Assembly (NCBI GenBank): GCA_903858115.1
Contig: CAIOHR010000356.1
Coordinates: 1 to 54,191, forward strand
Source: an uncultured Pirellula sp.
GTDB lineage: Bacteria; Planctomycetota; Planctomycetia; Pirellulales; Pirellulaceae
DNA: 54,191 bases
Direction of reading: 5' to 3'
Shown here piece by piece: positions 42,258 through 52,040 of the stretch; positions within the stretch are counted from its first letter, which is position 1; the number at the start of each line of letters is the position of its first letter. The notes under the pieces are model-generated. The model ran no database searches and was not told the DNA's origin. It worked only from the letters and a program-made list of their open reading frames with translations. The translations under genes and the position numbers were made by a program.

Positions 42258-44117
42258 ATGGCTCGCTATATTTCATTTGCAGTTCTGCTCGGGATCATCG
42301 TCGTCATTGGTGCCCTGTTTTACAAGGTGATGATTGGCTTTTTTGTCCCGGTATTCTTGGCCGCAGTATTAGTTGTCGTATTTCGACCCTTGCATCGTTG
42401 GGTCGGTTCCAAAGTTGGCGAACGAGATCATATCGCGGCTGGAATCACGACGACGTTGATTCTTTTGATTGTGCTTATCCCTGCTTCCTTGGTCCTCACC
42501 ATGGCAGCCATCCAAGGTGCAGGATTTGTCAAGGATTTTAACTTTTCGAGTATTCAATACGGGCTGGCCAAGCTGCGGACTAACGATTGGGTGAATCTTG
42601 AATATCCTCACGCTCCTATCGTGCGCGAAATACAGAGCAAAGTGGAGGATATCCAAAAGCAAGCGACCGAACAACGCTTTGATGAACTGGTGGACCCTAA
42701 GGGAAACCTCCAAGGTGATATCAAAGAGATTCGCAAGCGTTTACCGGACTTGATTCCATCATTGACAAAACAGTCGATCGTTGAGATGGAGCGCAAGTTC
42801 AATAGCGAGCGCAAGAAAAAGAACGTCGAAGTAGTTGTGCGACCTGATCTCGAAGCGATTTTAGAAGAAGCCAACGAACAGTTGAAGGACGTGTTCGCCG
42901 ATGTTCCGCCGCCAAACGAAGCGGTCGAAATGGATCCTGCAGAACATGAGGTTTCAAAGCTCAAGAAGCGAGACGAGCGGTTGGCGAACGCAAAGCTGCA
43001 GCCTGTCCCTAGTTTGTTACCAAGTTTAGCTCGTTCCGAGGATTCGAAAACCGAGCTTGAGCAAACCAAGATAGCTCGCGATCGTTTTCTGGATACGGCT
43101 GTTAGCTGGAGCAACTCCATCGAGAATTTCAACCGAGCACTCGACAAGCTGCAACCTGGTAAGCCAGATCAACCTGAAGATGTTGTTGAGTTTCAGAAAG
43201 CGGTGTTTCTGCTAAATCAAGAATGGACCAAAGTTCGTGATACGCTGTCGGGCGGGCCGTGGATTGGTATGTTGAAAACGATTGCCAATCCTTCACCCGA
43301 AGAGGTAAAGTCGATGACAGAGTCGGTCATCGATTACATTCGGCCTCGACTGCTGTCGTTTACGGGCGATTCGGCTGCCTTTCTGTTCCGTCTTGTCATA
43401 GGCACGGTCATCCTTCTAGTTTCGCTGTATTTCTTTTTGTGCGATGGACCAGTGATGGTACGTTCGATGATGGAGTTGAGTCCACTGGATGATCGCTATG
43501 AGCTCGAACTGCTCGCAGAGTTTGATCGTATTTCTCGTGCCATCGTGTTGGCGACGGTTCTATCGGCACTTGCTCAGGGGCTTACGGCTGGGATTGCTTA
43601 CTACTTTGTGGGTATGCCTTCATTGGTGATGCTCGTTTCCCTTACCTGCATTTGCGCGTTGGTACCTTTCGTCGGGCCATCGCTCGTTTGGGTCCCTGTC
43701 GCGATCTACCTGGCAGTCTTCCAGGAGAACATTGTTGCTGCCATTGGGATGGCCTTATGGGGGATCGTCGTGGTGGCCAACGTTGACAACGTCATTAAGA
43801 TTCTGGTGTTGCATGGTCAGAGCCAACTTCACCCACTATTGGCATTGCTGAGTGTACTTGGAGGAATTCAAGCGCTCGGACCGATCGGTATCTTGGTTGG
43901 TCCCATGGTCGTTGTGTTGTTGCAGACATTGTTGGGTATCCTGCGTCATGAACTCGCAAAGTTCAAGAAGCAAGAAGACTCGACAAGTCCTGTTACCAAC
44001 GACGAAATTCGCGACTTCGGTCGAGTGCTTCGCAAGCCAAAGGTCGTAGAAGAGTCGATGCAAGATGAACCCAAACTGACAAATCCAGGTTCCATAACGC
44101 CAGAGGCAACCTCTTAG
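42258..44117 (+). CDS. AI-2E-family transporter with a long soluble insertion
   Basis: Integral membrane protein of the PerM/YhhT/TqsA superfamily. Helices at about 5-45 and 65-90 are followed by a soluble, charged segment of roughly 270 residues (about 98-370), with coiled-coil-like parts (IKEIRKRLPDLIPSLTKQSI). Five or more helices then carry the family blocks: LVIGTVILLVSLYFFLCDGP, LAQGLTAGIAYYFVGMPSLV and VPFVGPSLVWVPVAIYL. The usual length is 340-400 aa; this one has 619, the insertion explaining the difference. Transport of AI-2 itself is shown only for a few members; ion or metabolite export is equally possible. The Tat-exported hydrolase follows after 64 bases. Confidence 0.88.
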   Translation: MARYISFAVLLGIIVVIGALFYKVMIGFFVPVFLAAVLVVVFRPLHRWVGSKVGERDHIAAGITTTLILLIVLIPASLVLTMAAIQGAGFVKDFNFSSIQYGLAKLRTNDWVNLEYPHAPIVREIQSKVEDIQKQATEQRFDELVDPKGNLQGDIKEIRKRLPDLIPSLTKQSIVEMERKFNSERKKKNVEVVVRPDLEAILEEANEQLKDVFADVPPPNEAVEMDPAEHEVSKLKKRDERLANAKLQPVPSLLPSLARSEDSKTELEQTKIARDRFLDTAVSWSNSIENFNRALDKLQPGKPDQPEDVVEFQKAVFLLNQEWTKVRDTLSGGPWIGMLKTIANPSPEEVKSMTESVIDYIRPRLLSFTGDSAAFLFRLVIGTVILLVSLYFFLCDGPVMVRSMMELSPLDDRYELELLAEFDRISRAIVLATVLSALAQGLTAGIAYYFVGMPSLVMLVSLTCICALVPFVGPSLVWVPVAIYLAVFQENIVAAIGMALWGIVVVANVDNVIKILVLHGQSQLHPLLALLSVLGGIQALGPIGILVGPMVVVLLQTLLGILRHELAKFKKQEDSTSPVTNDEIRDFGRVLRKPKVVEESMQDEPKLTNPGSITPEATS

Positions 44118-44181
44118 TTCACACCAGAATGGAACCGAATAATTGTCGAGCGAGAAACATTAAAGGTAAGGGACGGCACAC

Positions 44182-45495
44182 ATGCAAAACGGTGAATCGA
44201 ATTTGGAACCTGTGGAGCGACGTCAATTCCTCCGACAGACCGTATTGACGTCAGGAGTCATTGTGGCCGATTTGGGTATCGTACAACAGGCGTTGTCCAA
44301 CGAACTGATCGTACCAACCGCTGATAACGCAAAGAACTTGTCAGGTTCGCAGGTACAGCCGAACATGATGGGAATCTATGGACCGTGGGCGGCAGAGATT
44401 GTTGGAGATAAACCGGCGAGACTCTCTTATCGACAGTCGACGTTTCAAGATCTGGAAGCATGGCGACGAACGGCAAGGGATCGCGTGTCGGAATGTCTTG
44501 CACGGCCAAACCAATCACTTATCGCCGATGTAAAGACAGAGTCTATCGAGTTCCAAGATGGTCTGCATATAGAGAAGGTCAGTTGGCAATTGCCATATGG
44601 GGCGCGCACCAACGCTGTGTTATTGAAACCAGCACAATCGAAGGGGCGGCTCCCGGCGGTATTGGGTTTGCACGACCACGGCGGAAACAAGTACTTTGGA
44701 TACCAAAAGATTACCAAGCTCGGTTCTACCCAGCATCCCATGATGACGTATCATCACGATCACTATTATGGCGGGAGAGCGTGGGCCAATGAACTTGCAA
44801 AGCGAGGTTATGCTGTCTTGGTGCACGATACGTTTACGTTTGCGAGTCGACGTGTCAAGATGGAGGACGTAGAAGAACGGGCTCGAAACAAAGTTCCACC
44901 CGTCGATGACGACTCCGAGGAGTCGATCAAAATCTATAACAAGTTCGCAGCAGACCACGAACATTTGATGGCGAAGAGTTTGTTTTGTGCTGGAACAACT
45001 TGGCCGGGAGTGTTCGTCTCTGAAGATCAACGGGCTCTCGACTACCTCTGTTCACGGGATGATGTTGACGCAACGCGAATAGGTTGTGCCGGATTGTCAG
45101 GTGGTGGATTGCGTACCGTCTATCTGGGTGGAATGGACGATCGGATCCGATGTGCGTGTGCCGTGGGAATGATGTCCACATGGCGAGACTATTTGCTTCA
45201 CAAATGCCATACCCACACGTGGATGATCTACATACCACAGTTGCCTGTCGATCTTGATTACCCCGAAGTGCTAGGATTGCGCGTGCCTTTACCTACCATG
45301 GTCTTGAACAACAATGAGGATTCCCTCTTTACGCTCGACGAGATGCATCGCGCGGATAAGATCCTTGCCGAAGTGTATGCAAAGGCCGGTGCCTCGGATC
45401 GCTATCGTTGCCAATTCTACACCGGCCCTCACAAATTCGACCAACAAATGCAGGCCGATGCGTTTGTTTGGTTTGATAAATGGCTGAAGGCCTAG
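44182..45495 (+). CDS. Tat-exported alpha/beta hydrolase
   Basis: The N-terminus contains VERRQFLRQTVLTSGVIVAD, a twin-arginine signal. LPAVLGLHDHGGNKYFG is the oxyanion loop. IGCAGLSGGGLRTVYLGG holds the Ser nucleophile (G-L-S-G-G), TMVLNNNEDSLFTL the probable Asp and FYTGPHKFD the probable His. The length is 437 aa. It resembles the acetylxylan-esterase/dienelactone-hydrolase-like group found in many planctomycete polysaccharide clusters. An Asp/Glu-rich lid region (PPVDDDSEESIKI) precedes the nucleophile. It may share a transcript with the AI-2E-family gene upstream. The substrate is unknown. Confidence 0.87.
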   Translation: MQNGESNLEPVERRQFLRQTVLTSGVIVADLGIVQQALSNELIVPTADNAKNLSGSQVQPNMMGIYGPWAAEIVGDKPARLSYRQSTFQDLEAWRRTARDRVSECLARPNQSLIADVKTESIEFQDGLHIEKVSWQLPYGARTNAVLLKPAQSKGRLPAVLGLHDHGGNKYFGYQKITKLGSTQHPMMTYHHDHYYGGRAWANELAKRGYAVLVHDTFTFASRRVKMEDVEERARNKVPPVDDDSEESIKIYNKFAADHEHLMAKSLFCAGTTWPGVFVSEDQRALDYLCSRDDVDATRIGCAGLSGGGLRTVYLGGMDDRIRCACAVGMMSTWRDYLLHKCHTHTWMIYIPQLPVDLDYPEVLGLRVPLPTMVLNNNEDSLFTLDEMHRADKILAEVYAKAGASDRYRCQFYTGPHKFDQQMQADAFVWFDKWLKA

Positions 45496-45643
45496 GTTAG
45501 GATGAGGATCTAGGGACGGCTGATATCATGATTGTTGTGAAGTGATTATTCCAGCAACAACGGTGAGCGATGGTTATAATCAGAGATTGGATATGCCTCA
45601 GGAAATCTTGGAACAAGGGTCTCTGTAGCGTGGAGCGAAAACT

Positions 45644-47938
45644 ATGATCTATCGACGACGTGTGCTGGCAGGCGCAGCGACTGCAGCATGTCTCTTTCCG
45701 CAAACGACTTCGTGGGCCGCAAGCACGTTTCCCGATTCGTCCGGAGGAATCTTCGATTATATTCTGAAATCGAAAGGGAAGTTCGATGCCGATCTGTATC
45801 GAAAACTGTTAGGTAATGCGAATGAGTTCAAAGAGGGAGATCTGAGTCTGGGGATTACTGCGGAAGGGGACGCGCAAAGAGAGTTCGCTCGTTCGCTTTT
45901 GTTGAATACAACCGTGGGGGAGATAGATAGTCATCCTCCTCACGTTGACGATTTGCTGCGATACTGCAATTCCGCGTTGGACATGGAAAAGCAAAACGCA
46001 ATCAAGAATCTGAAGTTGCAGCAACTCAAGGATTTCTTGAGCAGCAAGGACGAATCAGAGATCCGAGAGATCCAGCGAGGACTCAGCAGCGATGTAATTG
46101 CATGTTTGGTCCGAGTAATGAGCAACCAAGAGTTGATCGCGGTTGCATCCAAAGTTTTTAATCCACTTCCAGGAAGTGATATCGGCCGTCGAGGGTTTAT
46201 GGGAGCGAGAGTTCAGCCGAATTCTCCGACGGATGACGTTGATGATATTCAATGGCAAGTTTTTAACGCGTTTGCGTTCGCCGTTGGCGATGTGTTGCTC
46301 GGGACAAACCCGGTATCGAGTACTCCCGAATCTGTGGCGAAAGTAGAAGCCGCATTACATGACATTGTGAAGACGTTCGAACTCACTGCAATTCTCCCAC
46401 ATTGTGTTTTGTCGCATATCGATGTTCAGGCGCAAGTCGAACGGCAGTCTCCTGGCAGCACGGCATTGTGGTTTCAGAGTATCGCCGGCAATGATGCATG
46501 CAACGCGACGTTCGATATTTCCGTTCAGAAGATGATCGATCATGCACGCAACAAGAAAGGAAAGTTTGGACTCTATTTTGAGACCGGACAGGGGGCAGAC
46601 TTCACGAATGGGCATGGGTTCGGTGTCGACATGGTTCTATTCGAATCGCGAAAATATGGATTTGCTCGAGCTCTTACCAAGACACTTGCGGAAGCCAATG
46701 GCGCGTCTTCGAGCATTCCCCCATGGGTTCATGTCAACGATGTGGCGGGCTTTATTGGGCCTGAGGTTTTTCGGACGAAAGAACAATTGGTTCGATGTTG
46801 CCTCGAAGATATTGTCATGGGAAAACTTCATGGTTTGACCATCGGTTTAGATATCTGCACGACGTTGCATATGGATGTCACGTTGCAAGATCTTGGTTGG
46901 TGCATCGAACAGATCATGCCTGCATGCCCAGCCTACTTGATGGCGTTGCCCACTCGGATCGATCCGATGCTCGGCTATTTGACCACTGGATTTCATGACC
47001 ATGTGCGGGTTCGTGAGAAGTTCGGATTTCGAGTTAGCCGACCCATGTGGAATTTTTATCAATCCTTAGGTGTTATTGATAATTCAGGCAAACCGACCTC
47101 CCATTTTGGTGATCCGGTTTGGGTGTATACCCAATACCGAAAGCGAAAGGGAGATACTCGATCGGTTGCAGAATTGAGCGAAGAAGCTCGTGACAAGATG
47201 GTGGAGGTTCGCGGTCGAGGCGTATTTTTGGCTTCAGGGTATGGTGAGTCCATAACCGAACTACCTCCAGCATTGAATCGAGAAGTCAACCATATCTATG
47301 AAGATGCCAAGAAGTGTATTTGGGCCGATTTCAACGAAGCTTTTGTGAAATCGATTCCACGAGCGATTCCGTTGCAAACTCTTTCGAAAGATAGGAATGA
47401 CTACATCCTGCATCCCGCAAGCGGCGAGTCCCTTTCCGCCGATTCGATACAAACGTTGGAGGCATTGAGGAATGCCAGAACGAAGAACTACGATTGCCAG
47501 ATCGTTATATCCGATGGTCTCAATGCTACAGCTCTGACGGGCGACGATCAACTCTTGGAGCTAGTGAAGTATTTGCAACTAGAACTAGAGAAAAACAAAT
47601 TCGTCGTTGCTCCAGAAAGGATCGTAGTGACTTCGGGACGTGTGCGAGCTGGGTACCAAATCGGTAGTCTATTGTTCGGTGAACAAAGAAATGCTAAGGA
47701 GAAAGATGGAAATGGAAATGTTGGTAAAGGAACGGTTGGGACTTTATTGCACATCATCGGTGAGCGACCTGGTAGTGGTCATCGAACCATGTCGATCTAC
47801 ATGACCGCAGTCGATGCACGATCGTGGAGTACGCCAGGATCGGTAGATCACCACGTGACAAAGGTAGTCTCAGGGATAGCAAACACAGCACTGAAACCTG
47901 CCGAAGCCGCGAGACAAGCTGTCGCTCTACTGCTATAG
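45644..47938 (+). CDS. Fused ethanolamine ammonia-lyase (EutB-EutC) with a Tat-like signal
   Basis: Converts ethanolamine to acetaldehyde and ammonia with adenosylcobalamin. The EutB part includes FAVGDVLLGTNPVSSTPESV, LWFQSIAGNDACNATFDI, LYFETGQGADFTNGHGFGVD and GFIGPEV. The EutC part is fused behind it: DCQIVISDGLNATALTGDDQ, VTSGRVRAGYQIGSLLF, LLHIIGERPGSGHRTMSIYM and VDHHVTKVVSGIANTAL. The total of 764 aa equals both subunits. The start MIYRRRVLAGAATAACLFPQ has GGAG eight bases upstream and looks like a Tat signal ending near SWA-AS, which is unexpected for a B12 enzyme. There are no eutA, permease or microcompartment genes around it and no B12 riboswitch upstream. Confidence 0.93.
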   Translation: MIYRRRVLAGAATAACLFPQTTSWAASTFPDSSGGIFDYILKSKGKFDADLYRKLLGNANEFKEGDLSLGITAEGDAQREFARSLLLNTTVGEIDSHPPHVDDLLRYCNSALDMEKQNAIKNLKLQQLKDFLSSKDESEIREIQRGLSSDVIACLVRVMSNQELIAVASKVFNPLPGSDIGRRGFMGARVQPNSPTDDVDDIQWQVFNAFAFAVGDVLLGTNPVSSTPESVAKVEAALHDIVKTFELTAILPHCVLSHIDVQAQVERQSPGSTALWFQSIAGNDACNATFDISVQKMIDHARNKKGKFGLYFETGQGADFTNGHGFGVDMVLFESRKYGFARALTKTLAEANGASSSIPPWVHVNDVAGFIGPEVFRTKEQLVRCCLEDIVMGKLHGLTIGLDICTTLHMDVTLQDLGWCIEQIMPACPAYLMALPTRIDPMLGYLTTGFHDHVRVREKFGFRVSRPMWNFYQSLGVIDNSGKPTSHFGDPVWVYTQYRKRKGDTRSVAELSEEARDKMVEVRGRGVFLASGYGESITELPPALNREVNHIYEDAKKCIWADFNEAFVKSIPRAIPLQTLSKDRNDYILHPASGESLSADSIQTLEALRNARTKNYDCQIVISDGLNATALTGDDQLLELVKYLQLELEKNKFVVAPERIVVTSGRVRAGYQIGSLLFGEQRNAKEKDGNGNVGKGTVGTLLHIIGERPGSGHRTMSIYMTAVDARSWSTPGSVDHHVTKVVSGIANTALKPAEAARQAVALLL

Positions 47939-47993
47939 GGAAAGTTCGCAACATGACGAGTGGTTTCGTTTAACCTGTAGCCGTAGGCGACAA

Positions 47994-48014
47994 CCCTCGC
48001 TCACGCTTCGGGTT
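47994..48014 (+). repeat. Second copy of the dispersed GCTCACGCTTC element
   Basis: This single arm has the same core as the inverted repeat at 36511-36559 (CTCGCTCACGCTTCGGGTT). It lies between the convergent EutBC fusion and the 752-aa gene, without a partner arm nearby. It is 16-18 of 20 bases identical to the arms of the other copy. Confidence 0.75.
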
Positions 48015-48116
48015 AGGATTAAATCTAGAAACCGTCACCCTTCTTTTTGGCACGAAAGCGACAAATCGCAAATTCACATCGGCTGCTTTGGACGCAACGG
48101 CTACTATGAAATCGAC

Positions 48117-50375
48117 CTACTGCGATATCGACCTATAGACTGCACGCGTAGTCGAGGTTCCATCCGCTCCGATCTCTGTCGTGCTTGAAAAATCCCCGAT
48201 CGATTCTAACACGTCCCACATCGACAATAGATCATTCGTGGTCACAGCGTATCCCTCAAGTGCCTCCAGCGACGGATCTTCAATCGGGGCATCCAAATCT
48301 TGCACGCCCAGCTTGACACCGTATAAAACCCAAGGTTTTGCAGCGCTCATAATGCGTCCGATACTCAAATAGGATGCATTCGCTAGCGGTTTGTCGGTAT
48401 TGATCACTCCTGCACCGATCGTTAGTCGCGTGGATTTGGCAAGCGTCCCCGATTGCTTCTCAGAGTAGCCGTGGTAAAGATAACTCCCACTCAATAGACC
48501 ATGAGGCATCATGCTCTTGGGAGCTGGACAATCGTCAGGAATGGGATAGCCGAACTTCACTCTGCCATCGGATTTGCTTTCGATGGGTCGAGGTATCGAA
48601 TAGTTCACAGGTACCGAATTAGGGTCCTTGGTTCGGACGTAATCCAAAAGCGAATCACATACGGTAAAGAAATCGCGACCTGCATCTTGCAGCTTTGCTG
48701 CATCACGAACGCCAGAGACCGATGCGACTTCAGGCAAAGGTAATGGCACGTCCGAGGGAGGCATTTCTTTCGCCCATTGCTTGGCTGCCAAACTACCACT
48801 CGACATCACGATTCCATGTTCTCCATTGAGTCCTGGAAGCACTTTCGTTTCCCATGCGTCCGCCAGCTTTACAAGCAATGGCCATAGGGATTCGATCTCC
48901 GATCGAGCTTTCTTCAAGTCGTCCATGTCTACGCCCGTACCGCTCCAGTCGATTTCGAAAGCACGATCCAATTGCTTCTTGAATCTTTGAACGATTTGAC
49001 GCATCAATCGAAAGTACTCAGGATGGTCCTGTAGTCGCGTAACAACCATCATCATCGGATCACCGCCGATATGCTGGAGCGCCGCAAGCGGTTTGCTGCC
49101 ATCCAGCAGTACATTCTTGGTACGAATGTGATAAACCTGCTCCCACCCGTTAACGGTCGAGAAAGAATAAGCAGTCGTACCGCGGGCTTCCGGAACAAAC
49201 GTTGCTATCGATTCATCCATCCACTTCAGATCGCTCTTGATGCTCTCGGAAAACTCGAAAACCTCGCTTGTTTTATCGACCTTTCCAGCATCGCCATTGA
49301 GGCCTCGCACGGCGACTTGGACGCCCATGAATTGATTCAAAAGAGCCGAGAAGTTCTTGGTAAAGAAATCTTTGAACTGGGAGTCGTAGTTGGCTTTGGC
49401 CAAGTTATCAGACAGATAGCTAACGCTCATTATAGGTTTGCTCGCGTTCATTACGACAGGCGCGAGATCTGGGTGTGTGGTTAAATTCGCCCCTTTTCCT
49501 AACTTCAGCAGATCCCCTCGCTTGGATGAAATTCCAACGATGAAGTATCCGTCGAGTGTTCCAATCGTCAATGCGATCGTCTTTTGGTTGAGTGCATTCT
49601 GAAGCACTTCCATGATCTCTTCGTCCAGCAGATTCGCGGAAGATAGCACATCCCACGGTATCATTTTGCCATTGAACTCGACCGTTAATCGAGAGCCTCG
49701 ATCGTCTTCAATCCGCTTGATCGAATTGGTAACGGGAGCCAATTCGGGAACAAAACCCATGCTCAACTGAAGTGACGCCTCCAATTGATCCACTTTGGTG
49801 ATTGCAAGGTCCTCGTTTCTGCATTTCGCACCCATCACCATCATCGGGACCGCGAGTTTCTCAATCTCATCAATCCACAGGTTCATCAGCTTGTCGGTCG
49901 CAGTATCATCTTCTAAGGATTCGACCGCGAGTTCATTGGCCGCGAGTTCATTGATCGCACTGATGACTCGTGTGTAAGCCCGTACAAACTCACTGGTATT
50001 CTTGTCTCCTAGAAAAAAACACTCCTCGGAAACCAGCTCCGTTGCGAATTTTACTGCCTCTTTTGCGTTGGGATTCTCCCATACCATTCGAAGGTTCGCG
50101 ACATTGCCGTCACGGTTCTTCCACTGATCGAGAAATGTTTCCAAGTTCTCTTGAACTGCGGGCAGATCAAGAAGCTTCTTGACGACGGGACCACTAACAA
50201 AACTCGCCCACTGTTCCTTCATCCGATACGTGGCGGCGTAAAAGTCAGCATCCGCTGGAGCCAGCCGAATGGAAGTTGACGAAAGAGCGTCTTCCGCACG
50301 AATCGCAGCCGAACCGTTTGCAAAGTAGAAGGGGAAAAGCAAACCGGCAACGAAGAGTTTTTTACATCGCGTCAT
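48117..50375 (-). CDS. Secreted protein of unknown function, 752 aa
   Basis: Not recognised. MTRCKKLFVAGLLFPFYFAN is a signal peptide, with cleavage expected near AIRAED. The mature protein is acidic and mixed alpha/beta, beginning RLAPADADFYAATYRMKEQW; the reference to a per-residue 'ADADFYAATY' core and later GYFIVGISSKRGDLLKLGKG resemble DUF3352-like substrate-decoy or large secreted planctomycete proteins. Late sections include MPHGLLSGSYLYHGYSEKQ and SIGRIMSAAKPWVLYGVKLG. No membrane helix or catalytic motif is evident. It is followed upstream on the same strand by the unrecognised 226-aa gene (48 bases away), so the two may be cotranscribed. Confidence 0.75.
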   Translation of the reverse strand: MTRCKKLFVAGLLFPFYFANGSAAIRAEDALSSTSIRLAPADADFYAATYRMKEQWASFVSGPVVKKLLDLPAVQENLETFLDQWKNRDGNVANLRMVWENPNAKEAVKFATELVSEECFFLGDKNTSEFVRAYTRVISAINELAANELAVESLEDDTATDKLMNLWIDEIEKLAVPMMVMGAKCRNEDLAITKVDQLEASLQLSMGFVPELAPVTNSIKRIEDDRGSRLTVEFNGKMIPWDVLSSANLLDEEIMEVLQNALNQKTIALTIGTLDGYFIVGISSKRGDLLKLGKGANLTTHPDLAPVVMNASKPIMSVSYLSDNLAKANYDSQFKDFFTKNFSALLNQFMGVQVAVRGLNGDAGKVDKTSEVFEFSESIKSDLKWMDESIATFVPEARGTTAYSFSTVNGWEQVYHIRTKNVLLDGSKPLAALQHIGGDPMMMVVTRLQDHPEYFRLMRQIVQRFKKQLDRAFEIDWSGTGVDMDDLKKARSEIESLWPLLVKLADAWETKVLPGLNGEHGIVMSSGSLAAKQWAKEMPPSDVPLPLPEVASVSGVRDAAKLQDAGRDFFTVCDSLLDYVRTKDPNSVPVNYSIPRPIESKSDGRVKFGYPIPDDCPAPKSMMPHGLLSGSYLYHGYSEKQSGTLAKSTRLTIGAGVINTDKPLANASYLSIGRIMSAAKPWVLYGVKLGVQDLDAPIEDPSLEALEGYAVTTNDLLSMWDVLESIGDFSSTTEIGADGTSTTRAVYRSISQ

Positions 50376-50423
50376 GAAATCATTCTTCAGTTAAGGTCAA
50401 AGTTTTTCCAAGGCTTTGTAAGC

Positions 50424-51104
50424 CTAAGCATCAAATTTGTCGAGATCGCTCATCAAGGAATCGATATGAGGAAAATCATTTTCCTCGCTGATGTCGACAG
50501 CGGTTTCCGTCGAGGCACGATGTGCATCAAATCGCACGTTCGCGACTACTGGAGTTGTCTCCCCGGGGGGCGAAGTTGGGGGTGCGATGGCAGCTTTCGT
50601 CGTCTCGATCACGGGTAGTGTTCTCAAGTCCATCGGCGTGCCGACACGTGGCCGAACTTTGGATAAACTGCTATTCAATTGAAACACGGGTGTAGACCGT
50701 GATTCCAGCAGCTCTTTAATCCTCGACAATCCATCGTCTACAGTTTTTCCAAGGTCGAACGATAGGAAATACACCTTCTTCGGAGTCGGGGCTTTCTCGT
50801 TCGTTATCGCTAGTTTCTCAGAGCCATCCACTGGTACTATTTCCAGCGAAAGAAATCCAAGTCGTGTCAATTGCTCCGCGACTAACTTTTTCGAATACCA
50901 AGAGACTAAAACAAAATCGCCGCGAAGGCCTTCCAGGCAGAGATGGTCCGTCGAATCTAACTGAATTAGAGCCAGATCCGCAACCAACGTCGCGTCTAGC
51001 CGATCCTCAAAGAGCAATTTCGTGATCCATTGCTCTTCGTGTTCGGCTTGCTTGCCATTGCGTCGCTCATGTTGGCAAAGGACGACAGGTAATCTTACGG
51101 CCAT
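50424..51104 (-). CDS. Hypothetical protein, 226 aa
   Basis: Not recognised. There is no signal peptide, and the N-terminal two thirds look like a mixed alpha/beta domain (LVADLALIQLDSTDHLCLEG, then DFVLVSWYSKKLVAEQLTRL). After residue ~150 the sequence becomes Pro/Thr/Ala-rich and probably disordered (AAIAPPTSPPGETTPVV), ending in an acidic tail, HIDSLMSDLDKFDA. It lies 36 bases after the metallopeptidase stop and 48 bases before the 752-aa gene, all on the minus strand. It is probably a member of that transcription unit. Confidence 0.6.
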   Translation of the reverse strand: MAVRLPVVLCQHERRNGKQAEHEEQWITKLLFEDRLDATLVADLALIQLDSTDHLCLEGLRGDFVLVSWYSKKLVAEQLTRLGFLSLEIVPVDGSEKLAITNEKAPTPKKVYFLSFDLGKTVDDGLSRIKELLESRSTPVFQLNSSLSKVRPRVGTPMDLRTLPVIETTKAAIAPPTSPPGETTPVVANVRFDAHRASTETAVDISEENDFPHIDSLMSDLDKFDA

Positions 51105-51140
51105 AGGACGATTTTCATGGAGAAAAGTTGTGCTAGTTGC

Positions 51141-52040
51141 CTATTTGGCTATACGATCGATCGCGTCCAGTTGTTCCGCAGTCATATCAAACATCTCCAT
51201 CATCCCTTCGACACTACCGGTTTGCATTCCCTTTTTGAGGAAATAGTATCGCTGCTTGGATGAACCGTGGGTGAAAAGATCCTTGCTAGGCCTGCCATTG
51301 CGATGTTTCATGAGGATATCGTCGCCGATACTGGCAGCCGCATTCAGCGCTTCTTCCAAATCGCCACGTTCCAAAACACTCTTTAATTTTTGGTTGTGGT
51401 GTGCCCAGACGCCTGCAAGGTAGTCTGCTTGCAACTCTAGTCGAACATTGAGACCATTCGATTCAACTTTCGAGGCTCGAGACTGCATCGCTTGGACTTT
51501 GGACAAAATTCCCAATTGATTTTGAACATGATGGCCCACCTCGTGCGCGATCACATAGGCCATCGCGAAATCGCCCGGTGCATTCAATTCTTTCTTCATT
51601 TGACGGAAAAACGAGAAATCCAAATAGACATTGGTATCACCCGAGCAGTAAAAAGGCCCCGACTGCGAAGAGGCGACACCACACGCGGAACGAACTTGAT
51701 CGTTGAAAATCACAAGCTTCGGATCCTGATACTCTGCGTTGAGTTTCTCGCGAAAAAGTTTGTTCCACACATCTTCGGTGTCTTTCATGACCACCGACAC
51801 GAACTTCTTTAACGAAGCATCTGGGTCATTGTTCGGATCCAACGGTTTGTTGACAGCAGCACGCCCCGAGGATTGTCCAGCCTGTTCCATCAACTGTCGG
51901 GGATTCGCCCCAAGCATGAAGAGGATGATCAGCAGCACGATTGAACCTAAACCGCCACCGAGGACCATTCCGCCAGCTTGCATGGCCATGCCTCGACGAT
52001 CTTCCACATTGACGGATTCTTCACGACCTTCCCAACGCAT
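51141..52040 (-). CDS. Neutral zinc metallopeptidase, YpfJ/KPN_02809 family
   Basis: The start at 52040 gives MRWEGREESVNVEDRRGMAM, the conserved opening of the family; a frame starting 12 codons earlier adds nothing. One membrane helix (GLGSIVLLIILFMLGANP) follows, so the peptidase domain lies outside the cytoplasm or is membrane-tethered. AYVIAHEVGHHVQNQLG holds the H-E-x-x-H zinc site, and LELQADYLAGVWAHH supplies the further Glu/Asp ligand. SACGVASSQSGPFYCSGDTN is another family block. The length is 299 aa. The physiological substrate is unknown for the whole family. Confidence 0.94.
   Translation of the reverse strand: MRWEGREESVNVEDRRGMAMQAGGMVLGGGLGSIVLLIILFMLGANPRQLMEQAGQSSGRAAVNKPLDPNNDPDASLKKFVSVVMKDTEDVWNKLFREKLNAEYQDPKLVIFNDQVRSACGVASSQSGPFYCSGDTNVYLDFSFFRQMKKELNAPGDFAMAYVIAHEVGHHVQNQLGILSKVQAMQSRASKVESNGLNVRLELQADYLAGVWAHHNQKLKSVLERGDLEEALNAAASIGDDILMKHRNGRPSKDLFTHGSSKQRYYFLKKGMQTGSVEGMMEMFDMTAEQLDAIDRIAK

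Noticed and set aside
45496..45643. Cobalamin riboswitch in front of the B12-dependent EutBC fusion
   Set aside because: The region is only about 150 bases and contains no B12-box-like sequence or matching helices.
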